A DNA stretch of 5,161 nucleotides from contig CALEYM010000512.1 in NCBI GenBank assembly GCA_937926185.1, positions 1-5,161 on the forward strand, given 5' to 3'. Made by a program: the position numbers and the translations under genes. Source of the stretch: an uncultured Bacteroidota bacterium. Lineage in GTDB: Bacteria; Bacteroidota; Bacteroidia; Chitinophagales; Saprospiraceae. Under the pieces are notes generated by a model, which had not been told where the DNA came from, made no database searches, and worked only from the letters and a program-made list of their open reading frames with translations. Shown here in pieces: positions 1-5,161 of this stretch (its first letter is position 1; the number at the start of each line of letters is the position of its first letter).

Positions 1-57
1 AGACGTTCCAGGAATTAAAAAATACAACTATTTTATTATCAAAATATTACATGAATT

Positions 58-915
58 ATGAAAAGCATTTGCCTGGCTATACTCGGCGGTATCTTTTTCC
101 TTTTCTTGCCAAACGAATCATTTGCCACGGGCTGGCCGCAGTCCAAAGGGCATGGTTTTTTCAAACTGGATTTCAGCATGATCCGGGCCCGGCAGTTTTT
201 TAGCATGGACGGCCAGATATACGACATCAACGGGGCCGGCACCATGCTCGGCAACTATACCTCGGCTTTTTACGGCGAATACGGCCTTACCAAACGCCTG
301 ACGGCCATTGCTTATGTACCCTTTCTGGTGCGAAACACGGTGAATGAAGGTGTAGGCGCCATCACAGGTGAAATCCTGCAACCCGGATTGGAAAACACCG
401 CGTTCGGCGACACCGACCTTGGGCTACGGTACGGTTTTTTCCAGAAAGGCCCCTGGGTGCTCAGCGCCGCGGTCATGTTCGGTATTCCGAGCGGCGACTA
501 TAAAAACCCCGAACTGCTGTACACCGGCGACGGCGAATTCAATCAACTCCTGCAAGTGGAATGGGGTTACGGCGCGGCCCGCTGGTATGCCACGGGCTTT
601 ATCGGCGCGAACAACCGGACTAAAAACTTTTCCGATGAATTCCGTTACCATGCCGAGTTCGGCTACTGGCTGGTAAAAGACAAATTGCTCGCGGCTGCAA
701 AATTTGCCGGCGTGGAATCCTTCAACAACGGCAACCCCACCGGCTCCGGCAACGGACTTTTTTCCAACAACGTGGAATTTGCTTCGCCGCAACTGGCCCT
801 GACTTACGAGCACAAACAAAAATGGGGAATCACCGCACAAATCGCCGGCGCCATGTCAGGCCGGAACGCCCTGGCCTCGCCGGCGATTTCGTTGGGGGTT
901 TATTGTAAAGTTTGA
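58..915 (+). CDS. Predicted outer-membrane beta-barrel protein of unknown substrate
   Basis: The 285-residue product starts with a Sec signal peptide: Lys2, a hydrophobic core at about residues 5-18, and a plausible signal peptidase I site after Ser-Phe-Ala (residue 23). The mature part opens with GWPQSKGHGFFKL and then alternates polar and hydrophobic or aromatic residues, with many Gly, Tyr, Phe and Trp and short Asn/Gly/Asp turns. This is the pattern of an outer-membrane barrel, and no helical membrane segment follows the signal. A GDTDLGLRYG stretch (about residues 119-128) resembles barrel proteins loosely annotated as transporter or phenol-degradation MetA-like. The final stretch, AISLGVYCKV, could be the closing strand, although it ends in Val rather than the usual Phe. 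I recognise the barrel type but not the substrate. The ATG at 58 has no Shine-Dalgarno sequence; the nearby ATG at 51 is out of frame. The gene converges on the peroxiredoxin gene, whose stop lies 3 bases away. Confidence 0.85.
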   Translation: MKSICLAILGGIFFLFLPNESFATGWPQSKGHGFFKLDFSMIRARQFFSMDGQIYDINGAGTMLGNYTSAFYGEYGLTKRLTAIAYVPFLVRNTVNEGVGAITGEILQPGLENTAFGDTDLGLRYGFFQKGPWVLSAAVMFGIPSGDYKNPELLYTGDGEFNQLLQVEWGYGAARWYATGFIGANNRTKNFSDEFRYHAEFGYWLVKDKLLAAAKFAGVESFNNGNPTGSGNGLFSNNVEFASPQLALTYEHKQKWGITAQIAGAMSGRNALASPAISLGVYCKV

Positions 916-925
916 ACTTCAAACT
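909..925. terminator. Palindrome across both stops of a convergent pair, possible bidirectional terminator
   Basis: AGTTTGAACTTCAAACT is a perfect inverted repeat with 8-base arms around one central base. As RNA it could fold into a 7-bp stem with a 3-base loop on either strand. It contains the TGA of the barrel gene (913-915) and the TGA of the peroxiredoxin gene (919-921 on the minus strand). The stem is AT-rich, and there is only a short T run on the minus-strand side and none on the plus-strand side, so it is not a classical strong intrinsic terminator. A terminator role is inferred from symmetry and position only. Confidence 0.35.
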
Positions 926-1371
926 AACAGCTGCGCCGTGTGATTCTCTGTATCGACCTTGGTGATGATCCGTTCGATTTTGCCGGATTCGTTGATCACA
1001 AACGTCGTGCGGTGAATGCCGTCATAGGTACGGCCCATGAACTTTTTCGGCCCCCAAACGCCGTATGCGTTGGCCACGCTGTGGTCTTCGTCGGCCAGAA
1101 GGCTGAAAGGGAGATTGTATTTTTCCTGAAATTTGACGTGTTTTTTGACAGAATCCGGGCTTACGCCGAGGATTTCATAACCTTTTGCCAAAAACTGGGG
1201 ATAGCCGTCGCGCAGGCTGCACGCTTCGGCAGTACAGCCCGGGGTATCGTCCTTGGGATAAAAGTACAATACTAATTTTTTACCCTTGTAGTCGCTCAGC
1301 CGGGCTGTTTGGCCCTTTTCGGTCATCGCGGCAAAATCGGGCGCCGGATCGCCTTCCTTCAGATGAAACAT
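919..1371 (-). CDS. bcp: Thiol peroxidase, peroxiredoxin of the BCP/PrxQ family
   Basis: This cytoplasmic enzyme reduces hydrogen peroxide and organic hydroperoxides using thioredoxin-type donors. The 150-residue product has the family's normal length and a full thioredoxin-fold AhpC/TSA domain. An early GDPAPDF motif (residues 7-13) is followed by the active site PKDDTPGCTAEAC (39-51). In it Thr43, Pro44 and Cys46 form the peroxidatic centre, and Cys51 sits five residues on as the resolving cysteine, as in the atypical two-cysteine BCP subgroup. Arg121 in GIHRTTFVI matches the conserved active-site arginine. I chose the ATG at 1371 because MFHLKEGDPAPDF is the expected family N-terminus. A longer frame opening with TTG at 1425 adds only a low-complexity STHHSS stretch. 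No Shine-Dalgarno sequence precedes the ATG. The gene lies downstream of the protease on the same strand, separated by 133 bases that contain a likely promoter of its own. Confidence 0.95.
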   Translation of the reverse strand: MFHLKEGDPAPDFAAMTEKGQTARLSDYKGKKLVLYFYPKDDTPGCTAEACSLRDGYPQFLAKGYEILGVSPDSVKKHVKFQEKYNLPFSLLADEDHSVANAYGVWGPKKFMGRTYDGIHRTTFVINESGKIERIITKVDTENHTAQLLV

Positions 1372-1409
1372 ATTTTTGAGTGATGAATGATGAGTTGATG
1401 AATTAAGAC

Positions 1410-1433
1410 GGCCCCGTAATTCCAACTACGGCC
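1410..1433 (-). other. Possible hairpin in the peroxiredoxin leader
   Basis: On the minus strand GGCCGTA (1433-1427) can pair with TACGGGGCC (1418-1410), giving a seven-base-pair stem interrupted by a two-G bulge and closed by an eight-base loop. It falls between the predicted promoter at 1472-1479 and the ATG at 1371, so it would lie in the untranslated leader. No known riboswitch or thermometer class is recognised, and the fold may be chance. Confidence 0.25.
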
Positions 1434-1471
1434 ATACTTAAAACCTGACGGCGTGAGGCATAAAAAGTACG

Positions 1472-1479
1472 CAAAGGTA
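1472..1479 (-). promoter_or_regulatory. Bacteroidota-type -7 promoter element for bcp
   Basis: The minus strand reads TACCTTTG, an exact match to the TAnnTTTG consensus of the Bacteroidota primary sigma factor. A run of seven T (1494-1500 on the minus strand) occupies the place of the -33 TTTG box at a plausible spacing of 14 to 17 bases. Transcription would begin near 1465, giving a leader of about 95 bases before the ATG at 1371. The exact match and its place between two same-strand genes support the call; the start point is inferred. Confidence 0.55.
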
Positions 1480-1504
1480 GTGGAAAAGGACTTAAAAAAA
1501 GTAA

Positions 1505-2524
1505 TTACCTCAACTCTCCCGGCGTTACCGCCACGCTTTTCAGTCCGCCGTCGCGCAACACCCAGAGGTTAAGCGCGCGCCCGATGGTTTGCTCGTCGAG
1601 GGCTTTATGCAGGGCATCGATCGAATCCAGAGGTTTGCCTTCAAATTGAACGATCACATCGCCGGCGCGCAGCCCGGCATGGGCCGCCGGGCCGTCCTGT
1701 TCCGTGCCCTGAATCAGAATACCGCCTTTCGTTTCGAGTTGAAGGGTGTTCAGCCATTTGGGCGGCAGGGGTACGGCCTGGGCGCTGATACCGATGAACC
1801 CGCGCCGTACGCGGCCTTCCAGAATCAGTTTCCCGACCACAAATTTGGCCAGGTTCGAGGCCACGGCAAAACACAGCCCCTGAGCCGGCAAAATAACCGC
1901 CGTGTTAACGCCGATCACGTTGCCGTGCGAATCGACCAGTGGGCCGCCGCTGTTGCCGGGATTCAGGGCGGCGTCGGTTTGAATGACGTCATCGATCAGC
2001 CGGCCGTTCTGGCTGCGCAGCGTACGGCCCAGGGCGCTCACCACCCCGGCGGTAACGGAATATTGAAAACCGAACGGATTGCCGATAGCAATGGCCACCT
2101 GTCCCACCTGCAGGCGGTCGCTGGCGCCAAAGGCAACGGTAGCCAGGTTGTCGCCGTCGATCTTGATCACGGCGATATCCGTCGCGGGGTCGTCGCCTAC
2201 CATACGGGCAGAAAATGTGCGACCGTCCTGCAGCATGCCCTCGATGCGATCGGCGCCATTGACCACATGGCTGTTGGTAACGACAAACCCATCGCTACTG
2301 ATAATAAAACCGCTGCCCGTGCCGCCCCCCGGTTGGGGCGTTTGCCGGCGGGAAGCCTGGGGTTTCTGTACTTTCAGGTGCACCACGGCATTACTGACCC
2401 GGTTGGCTACATTAACTACCGTGCGGGAATATGCGTCGAGCAGTTCAAAGTCATCGTTCAGAGCCTTGCGGCGCGTCGGTTCGCCGTTGGCAGATTCGCC
2501 TTCGGCGTAAATGTTTTGGAACAT
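1505..2524 (-). CDS. HtrA/DegP-like trypsin-fold serine protease with one PDZ domain, no signal peptide
   Basis: This 339-residue S1C-family protease is the kind that degrades or checks misfolded proteins. The trypsin-like domain spans roughly residues 28-230 and has a complete triad: His86 in VVTNSHVV, Asp116 in ATDIAVI and Ser192 in NPGNSGGPLV. A single PDZ domain follows (about 238-335), with RGFIGI as the likely peptide-binding loop and GLRAGDVI (284-291) as its usual later motif. The N-terminus, MFQNIYAEGE onward, is polar and has no signal peptide or membrane anchor. Reading upstream in frame, an in-frame TGA is reached after 16 codons and none of those codons is ATG, GTG or TTG, so no longer start can restore a signal. 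Classical DegP/DegQ proteins are exported, longer and usually carry two PDZ domains. This one is therefore probably cytoplasmic unless the sequence has an error. The LLDAYSRTVVNV opening (28-39) resembles other leaderless single-PDZ members. It is divergent from aroE and upstream of bcp. The subfamily is not certain, so no symbol is given. Confidence 0.9.
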   Translation of the reverse strand: MFQNIYAEGESANGEPTRRKALNDDFELLDAYSRTVVNVANRVSNAVVHLKVQKPQASRRQTPQPGGGTGSGFIISSDGFVVTNSHVVNGADRIEGMLQDGRTFSARMVGDDPATDIAVIKIDGDNLATVAFGASDRLQVGQVAIAIGNPFGFQYSVTAGVVSALGRTLRSQNGRLIDDVIQTDAALNPGNSGGPLVDSHGNVIGVNTAVILPAQGLCFAVASNLAKFVVGKLILEGRVRRGFIGISAQAVPLPPKWLNTLQLETKGGILIQGTEQDGPAAHAGLRAGDVIVQFEGKPLDSIDALHKALDEQTIGRALNLWVLRDGGLKSVAVTPGELR

Positions 2525-2638
2525 AGCAGCGTGGAAATAAAAATAAACAAATTCCGGGTTTCCCTGACGTTTTCAGCGCCTAAACGGAGCGACAATTATG
2601 CCAGCCGGAAAAAGCCGTCAATTTGGCGCATGATCTGT

Positions 2639-2646
2639 TACTTTTG
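2639..2646 (+). promoter_or_regulatory. Candidate -7 promoter element for aroE
   Basis: TACTTTTG fits the Bacteroidota TAnnTTTG consensus exactly. A TTTG at 2622-2625 could be the upstream box, but the 13-base spacing is shorter than usual. Transcription would start near 2653, about 24 bases before the TTG at 2677. If used, this promoter rules out translation from the upstream in-frame TTG at 2623, which would lie outside the transcript. Confidence 0.45.
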
Positions 2647-2676
2647 CGCCGAATTGACAGTTTATACCAGATTACA

Positions 2677-3426
2677 TTGAAATTATACGGACTTATCGGC
2701 TATCCGCTCGGACATTCTTTTTCGCAACGGTATTTCACGGAAAAATTTCAACGGGAAGGTATTACCAACGCCCGTTACGAACTTTTCCCCCTGCCCGATA
2801 TTGCCGCTTTCCCTGCGCTCGTCGCCGGGCATCCCGATTTGTGTGGGTTGAACGTCACGATACCGCATAAAGTGGCCGTTATTCCCTATCTGCATCGCCT
2901 CGATGAAACCGCCGCCGCGATCGGAGCGGTAAATGTCATCCGCTTCGGGGCCGGCGGGCCGGCAGGTTTTAACAGCGACGCCATCGGATTCGAGCGTTCG
3001 CTGCAACCCTGGCTGGATCAACGGCAACATCCCACGCGCGCCCTGATCCTTGGCGCAGGCGGCGCTTCCAAAGCCGTGGCATACATATTGAAAAAATGGG
3101 GCGTGGCGTTTCAATTCGTTTCCCGGCGCCCGCAGGCTCAGTACCAAATTGCGTGGACCGACCTGCATGCGGCCGATTTCGGTGAAATTCATTGGATTTT
3201 TAACACCACGCCGCTCGGAACATACCCCGATTCGGGTACCTGCCCCGATTTGCCTTTCGAAAGATTGGGGCCGCAACATTTGGTGTACGATCTGGTGTAC
3301 AATCCTGCCGAAACCTTACTTTTGCAGCGGGCCAAAGCCCGCGGCTGCGCCATAAAAAACGGACTGGAAATGTTGCAGTTACAAGCCGAAGCCGCCTGGG
3401 AAATTTGGCAGGATTTTTCCAGATAG
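2677..3426 (+). CDS. aroE: Shikimate dehydrogenase (NADP-dependent)
   Basis: AroE reduces 3-dehydroshikimate to shikimate in the cytoplasm, the fourth step of the chorismate pathway. From the TTG at 2677 the product has 249 residues, close to the usual length. The substrate domain shows Ser14 and Ser16 in GHSFS, the catalytic Lys65 in NVTIPHK, Asn86 in AIGAVNVI and catalytic Asp101 in GFNSDAIGF. The nucleotide domain has the glycine loop LGAGGASKA (125-133), then SRRP (149-152), whose arginines suggest NADPH, and NTTPLG (176-181). The C-terminal GLEMLQLQA (229-237) supplies the conserved Gln236. I prefer TTG 2677 because it makes the protein begin with KLYGLIGYPLGHSFS, the usual family start. 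The frame is also open from a TTG at 2623, but that adds 18 residues with no family match. No ATG lies between the upstream stop and this point, and no Shine-Dalgarno sequence is seen. Proline dehydrogenase follows 101 bases downstream on the same strand. Confidence 0.95.
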   Translation: MKLYGLIGYPLGHSFSQRYFTEKFQREGITNARYELFPLPDIAAFPALVAGHPDLCGLNVTIPHKVAVIPYLHRLDETAAAIGAVNVIRFGAGGPAGFNSDAIGFERSLQPWLDQRQHPTRALILGAGGASKAVAYILKKWGVAFQFVSRRPQAQYQIAWTDLHAADFGEIHWIFNTTPLGTYPDSGTCPDLPFERLGPQHLVYDLVYNPAETLLLQRAKARGCAIKNGLEMLQLQAEAAWEIWQDFSR

Positions 3427-3441
3427 TTTTACAACGCTTAC

Positions 3442-3458
3442 TAAACTTCTGAAGTTTA
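3442..3458. terminator. 17-base palindrome after aroE, possible terminator or dispersed repeat
   Basis: TAAACTTCTGAAGTTTA is a perfect inverted repeat with 8-base arms around one base, 15 bases past the aroE stop. In RNA it gives a seven-base-pair stem with a three-base loop. No T run follows it on the plus strand, so termination is uncertain. It resembles in design, though not exactly in sequence, the palindrome at 909-925, which hints at a recurring intergenic element. Confidence 0.3.
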
Positions 3459-3527
3459 ATCAACGTAACTTACCCTCCGCCTTTTGCACCTTTTATCCTA
3501 ACCACTGACCAAAACAAGCCGGACCTG

Positions 3528-4736
3528 ATGAGCGCAGCACCGAACCAAGTACCTGAAAATCGCCAGCCACTGGTTGATTTTTCCAACACGGAAATCGCTT
3601 TTTCCCATTTATCCGATCGCGAGCTGAAAAAAACTGCCTGGTTGTTCGGTATGATGAACAAATCCTGGGCAGTCCGTTACGGCACCAAACTGGCGCTTTG
3701 GGCCATTGAAAACAAGCTGCCTTTTGCCGAACGGATTGTTAAAAACACCGTGTTCCGGCAATTCGTGGGCGGCACCACCCTGCTCGACTGCCAGCGCAAT
3801 ATCGATCACCTGGCCGCCTATAATGTACTCACCGTGCTCGACTACGGGGTCGAGGGAAAGGAGACGGAACTGGATTTTAATTATACAATGAACGAAAACC
3901 TCCGGGCCATCGATTTTGCCTCGCGTTCCAAACATATTCCGGTGGTCAGCACCAAAGTCACCGGTCTGGCGCGATTCGGGTTGCTGGAGCGAATACAAAG
4001 CGCCACCACGCTGACCCGGGAAGAATTGAACGAATACCGCAATGTGCTTAAGCGTATCGACGCGATCTGCTACCATGCCGCCCAAAAAGGCGTATCCGTT
4101 TTTATCGACGCCGAAGAAAGCTGGATACAGGACAGCATCGATCACCTGGTGTGGCTGATGATGAAACGGTATAACCGCGAGCGGGTAGTCGTGTACAATA
4201 CCTTCCAGATGTATCGAAACGACCGGCTGCAATTTCTCATTGAAAGTTATGACCGTTCGCGACAGGCCGGCTTCCTGTTCGGCGCCAAACTGGTACGCGG
4301 CGCCTACATGGACAAGGAGCGCCTGCGCGCCCGGGAATACGGCTACAAAGACCCGATCAACCCCGACAAAAACACCACCGACGATCACTACAATACCGGT
4401 GTGCGGTTTTGTTTGGATCATATTCAGCACGTGGCGTTGTGCAATGCCAGCCACAACGCGGAGAGCGCTTTGTTGCAGGCCGAACTGATGGAGAAAAAAA
4501 GCATCCCGCACGATCATCCGCACACCATGTTCAGCCAGTTGTTCGGTATGAGCGATATCGTAACGTTCAACCTGGCCAAGACCGGCTTCCGGGTGAGCAA
4601 ATACGTGCCCTACGCCCAGGTGCGCGAAGTCATTCCCTATCTCATCCGCCGCGCCCAGGAAAACACCTCCGTGACCGGCGACGCGGGACGCGAACTGGCA
4701 TTGATACAAAAGGAGATCAAGCGCAGGGGGTTGTAA
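3528..4736 (+). CDS. Proline dehydrogenase, monofunctional, FAD-dependent
   Basis: This enzyme oxidises L-proline to delta-1-pyrroline-5-carboxylate with FAD and passes electrons to the respiratory quinone pool; it is the first step of proline breakdown. The 402-residue product covers a full PRODH (beta/alpha)8 barrel. Recognisable blocks run in order: LDYGVEGKE (104-112), STKVTGL (141-147), FIDAEES (192-198), YNTFQMY (223-229), KLVRGAYMDKER (254-265), NASHN (306-310), QLFGMSD (337-343) and the C-terminal helix PYLIRRAQEN (370-379), whose Arg374 and Arg375 match the paired arginines that hold the proline carboxylate. There is no DNA-binding domain and no pyrroline-5-carboxylate dehydrogenase domain, so it is not a PutA fusion; the second enzyme must be encoded elsewhere. 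VDFSNTEIAF near residues 16-25 matches the N-terminus I expect for Bacteroidota members, supporting the ATG at 3528. It lies 101 bases after aroE, with a palindrome between, and converges on the carbinolamine dehydratase gene. Confidence 0.94.
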   Translation: MSAAPNQVPENRQPLVDFSNTEIAFSHLSDRELKKTAWLFGMMNKSWAVRYGTKLALWAIENKLPFAERIVKNTVFRQFVGGTTLLDCQRNIDHLAAYNVLTVLDYGVEGKETELDFNYTMNENLRAIDFASRSKHIPVVSTKVTGLARFGLLERIQSATTLTREELNEYRNVLKRIDAICYHAAQKGVSVFIDAEESWIQDSIDHLVWLMMKRYNRERVVVYNTFQMYRNDRLQFLIESYDRSRQAGFLFGAKLVRGAYMDKERLRAREYGYKDPINPDKNTTDDHYNTGVRFCLDHIQHVALCNASHNAESALLQAELMEKKSIPHDHPHTMFSQLFGMSDIVTFNLAKTGFRVSKYVPYAQVREVIPYLIRRAQENTSVTGDAGRELALIQKEIKRRGL

Positions 4737-4747
4737 AAAAAGAAGTC

Positions 4748-5008
4748 TTATACTTTTGAAGCAGCATCGCTATATTTCCAGTAAATCCTGTCGATGGTCT
4801 CCGCCAGTTTGTGGTCTTTGTCCGTCACCATGTTGCCGGCGTCGTGTGTGGTCAGTTGTATTTCCACGGTATTCCAAACATTGCTCCAGTTGGGATGGTG
4901 GTTTTGTTTTTCCGCCTGGAAAGCTACTTCCGTCATAAAAGCAAAGGCCTCGGCAAAATCCCTGAATTTAAAGGTCGCCTGAAGCCGGTTTTTTTCTTCG
5001 TGCCACAT
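4748..5008 (-). CDS. 4a-hydroxytetrahydrobiopterin dehydratase (pterin-4a-carbinolamine dehydratase)
   Basis: This enzyme dehydrates 4a-hydroxytetrahydropterin so that the pterin cofactor of aromatic amino acid hydroxylases can be recycled. The 86-residue product has the family core: EKQNHHPNW (33-41, with His37 and His38 as the active-site pair), then VWNTVEIQLTTHDAG (44-58, with His55) and VTDKDHKLAETID (61-73). It is a little shorter than the roughly 95-110 residues of many bacterial members because it lacks the first N-terminal segment, which seems usual for Bacteroidota versions starting MW. I chose the ATG at 5008 (MWHEEKN) on that basis; an in-frame ATG at 5029 would add seven residues. 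No Shine-Dalgarno sequence is visible. The stop lies 11 bases from the convergent proline dehydrogenase stop. No phenylalanine hydroxylase gene lies in the window, so the partner hydroxylase is unknown. Confidence 0.92.
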   Translation of the reverse strand: MWHEEKNRLQATFKFRDFAEAFAFMTEVAFQAEKQNHHPNWSNVWNTVEIQLTTHDAGNMVTDKDHKLAETIDRIYWKYSDAASKV

Positions 5009-5056
5009 AGAAAAATAATTTACAAACAAAATGTTTTTTGTGTGAAACTTATTATT

Positions 5057-5064
5057 TAAATTTG
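5057..5064 (+). promoter_or_regulatory. Bacteroidota-type -7 promoter element for the gene at 5126
   Basis: TAAATTTG matches TAnnTTTG exactly. A TTTG at 5037-5040 lies 16 bases upstream and could serve as the -33 box at a slightly short spacing. Transcription would start near 5071, leaving an AT-rich leader of about 55 bases before the ATG at 5126. The element sits in the 117-base divergent gap between the carbinolamine dehydratase gene and the partial gene, where a promoter in this direction is expected. Confidence 0.5.
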
Positions 5065-5125
5065 CCCTGCCATTTTAAACTGCCTTTTTCCTGATTCAAA
5101 ACTAACTTTATAAAAATTTTAAGCG

Positions 5126-5161
5126 ATGAAAATTTTAAAAATAGTTGCCTACGCAGTGCTG
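5126..5161 (+). CDS. Start of a gene cut by the window edge, possible membrane or exported protein
   Basis: An ATG at 5126 opens a frame that stays open to the last base, reading MKILKIVAYAVL. Two lysines followed by a hydrophobic run look like the start of a signal peptide or an N-terminal membrane helix. Twelve residues are too few to name a family. A consensus promoter element about 60 bases upstream and the lack of other plausible starts support it as a real gene start. No strong Shine-Dalgarno sequence precedes it, as for the other genes here. Confidence 0.5.
   Translation, partial: MKILKIVAYAVL

Noticed and set aside
1..57. Search for a promoter of the barrel gene
   Set aside because: The stretch is AT-rich with TATTTTAT-like sequence but no TAnnTTTG match; the promoter may lie outside the window.
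1372..1425. N-terminal extension of the peroxiredoxin from a TTG at 1425
   Set aside because: The added residues are low complexity, match no peroxiredoxin, and come from a repeat-rich stretch with a hairpin; the ATG at 1371 gives the standard family start.
1505..2524. Naming the protease DegP or DegQ
   Set aside because: It lacks a signal peptide and a second PDZ domain and is shorter than those proteins, so only family level is justified.
2548..2555. Possible -7 element GGAATTTG on the minus strand for the protease gene
   Set aside because: The TA of the consensus is replaced by GG and no clear -33 box is placed correctly, so it is too weak to list as a promoter.
1589..2680. A 363-codon open frame on the plus strand, antisense to the HtrA-like protease
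   Set aside because: It is a shadow of the protease gene: its translation shows no recognisable domain, and the minus-strand product has a full catalytic triad and PDZ domain.
3609..4709. A 366-codon open frame on the minus strand, antisense to proline dehydrogenase
   Set aside because: Its translation has no family motifs and lies wholly inside a well-supported gene; it results from codon bias on the opposite strand.
4731..4765. Possible terminator in the convergent gap after proline dehydrogenase and the dehydratase
   Set aside because: The minus strand has only a 4-bp stem (AAGT/ACTT) before a T run, and the plus strand has no T run; too weak to call.
5113..5137. Two copies of AAAATTTTA flanking the ATG at 5126
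   Set aside because: Such short AT repeats are expected in an AT-rich leader and Lys/Ile codons; there is no further sign of structure or regulation.

Overview
The window looks like an ordinary chromosomal segment from a member of the Bacteroidota, perhaps a Saprospiria or Chitinophagia relative (the class is a guess). Four points support the phylum. Nearly every start lacks a Shine-Dalgarno sequence. Several intergenic regions carry the TAnnTTTG -7 promoter element typical of the phylum. The short carbinolamine dehydratase and the stand-alone proline dehydrogenase are of the types I associate with the phylum. The first gene resembles a barrel family I associate with it. Base composition appears balanced and even, and I see no transposase, integrase, tRNA, rRNA, CRISPR array or other sign of transfer.

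Layout from left to right: an exported outer-membrane beta-barrel protein (+, 58-915); a bacterioferritin-comigratory-type peroxiredoxin (-, 919-1371), convergent with it and ending 3 bases away; an HtrA/DegP-like serine protease with one PDZ domain and no signal peptide (-, 1505-2524); shikimate dehydrogenase AroE (+, best start TTG at 2677, end 3426), divergent from the protease; a monofunctional proline dehydrogenase (+, 3528-4736); a pterin-4a-carbinolamine dehydratase (-, 4748-5008), convergent with it; and the first 12 codons of another gene (+, from 5126) cut by the window edge.

The genes do not form one pathway. The peroxiredoxin and protease share a strand and a stress/quality-control theme; the protease lies upstream, and the peroxiredoxin also seems to have its own promoter. 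AroE makes shikimate for aromatic amino acids. Proline dehydrogenase and carbinolamine dehydratase (pterin cofactor recycling for aromatic amino acid hydroxylation) both touch amino acid breakdown, but their convergent arrangement argues against an operon.

I found no convincing new system. The points most worth a second look are the protease with no export signal, the TTG start of aroE just downstream of a -7 element, two perfect 17-base palindromes at gene ends (one overlapping both stop codons of a convergent pair), and the uncharacterised barrel protein.
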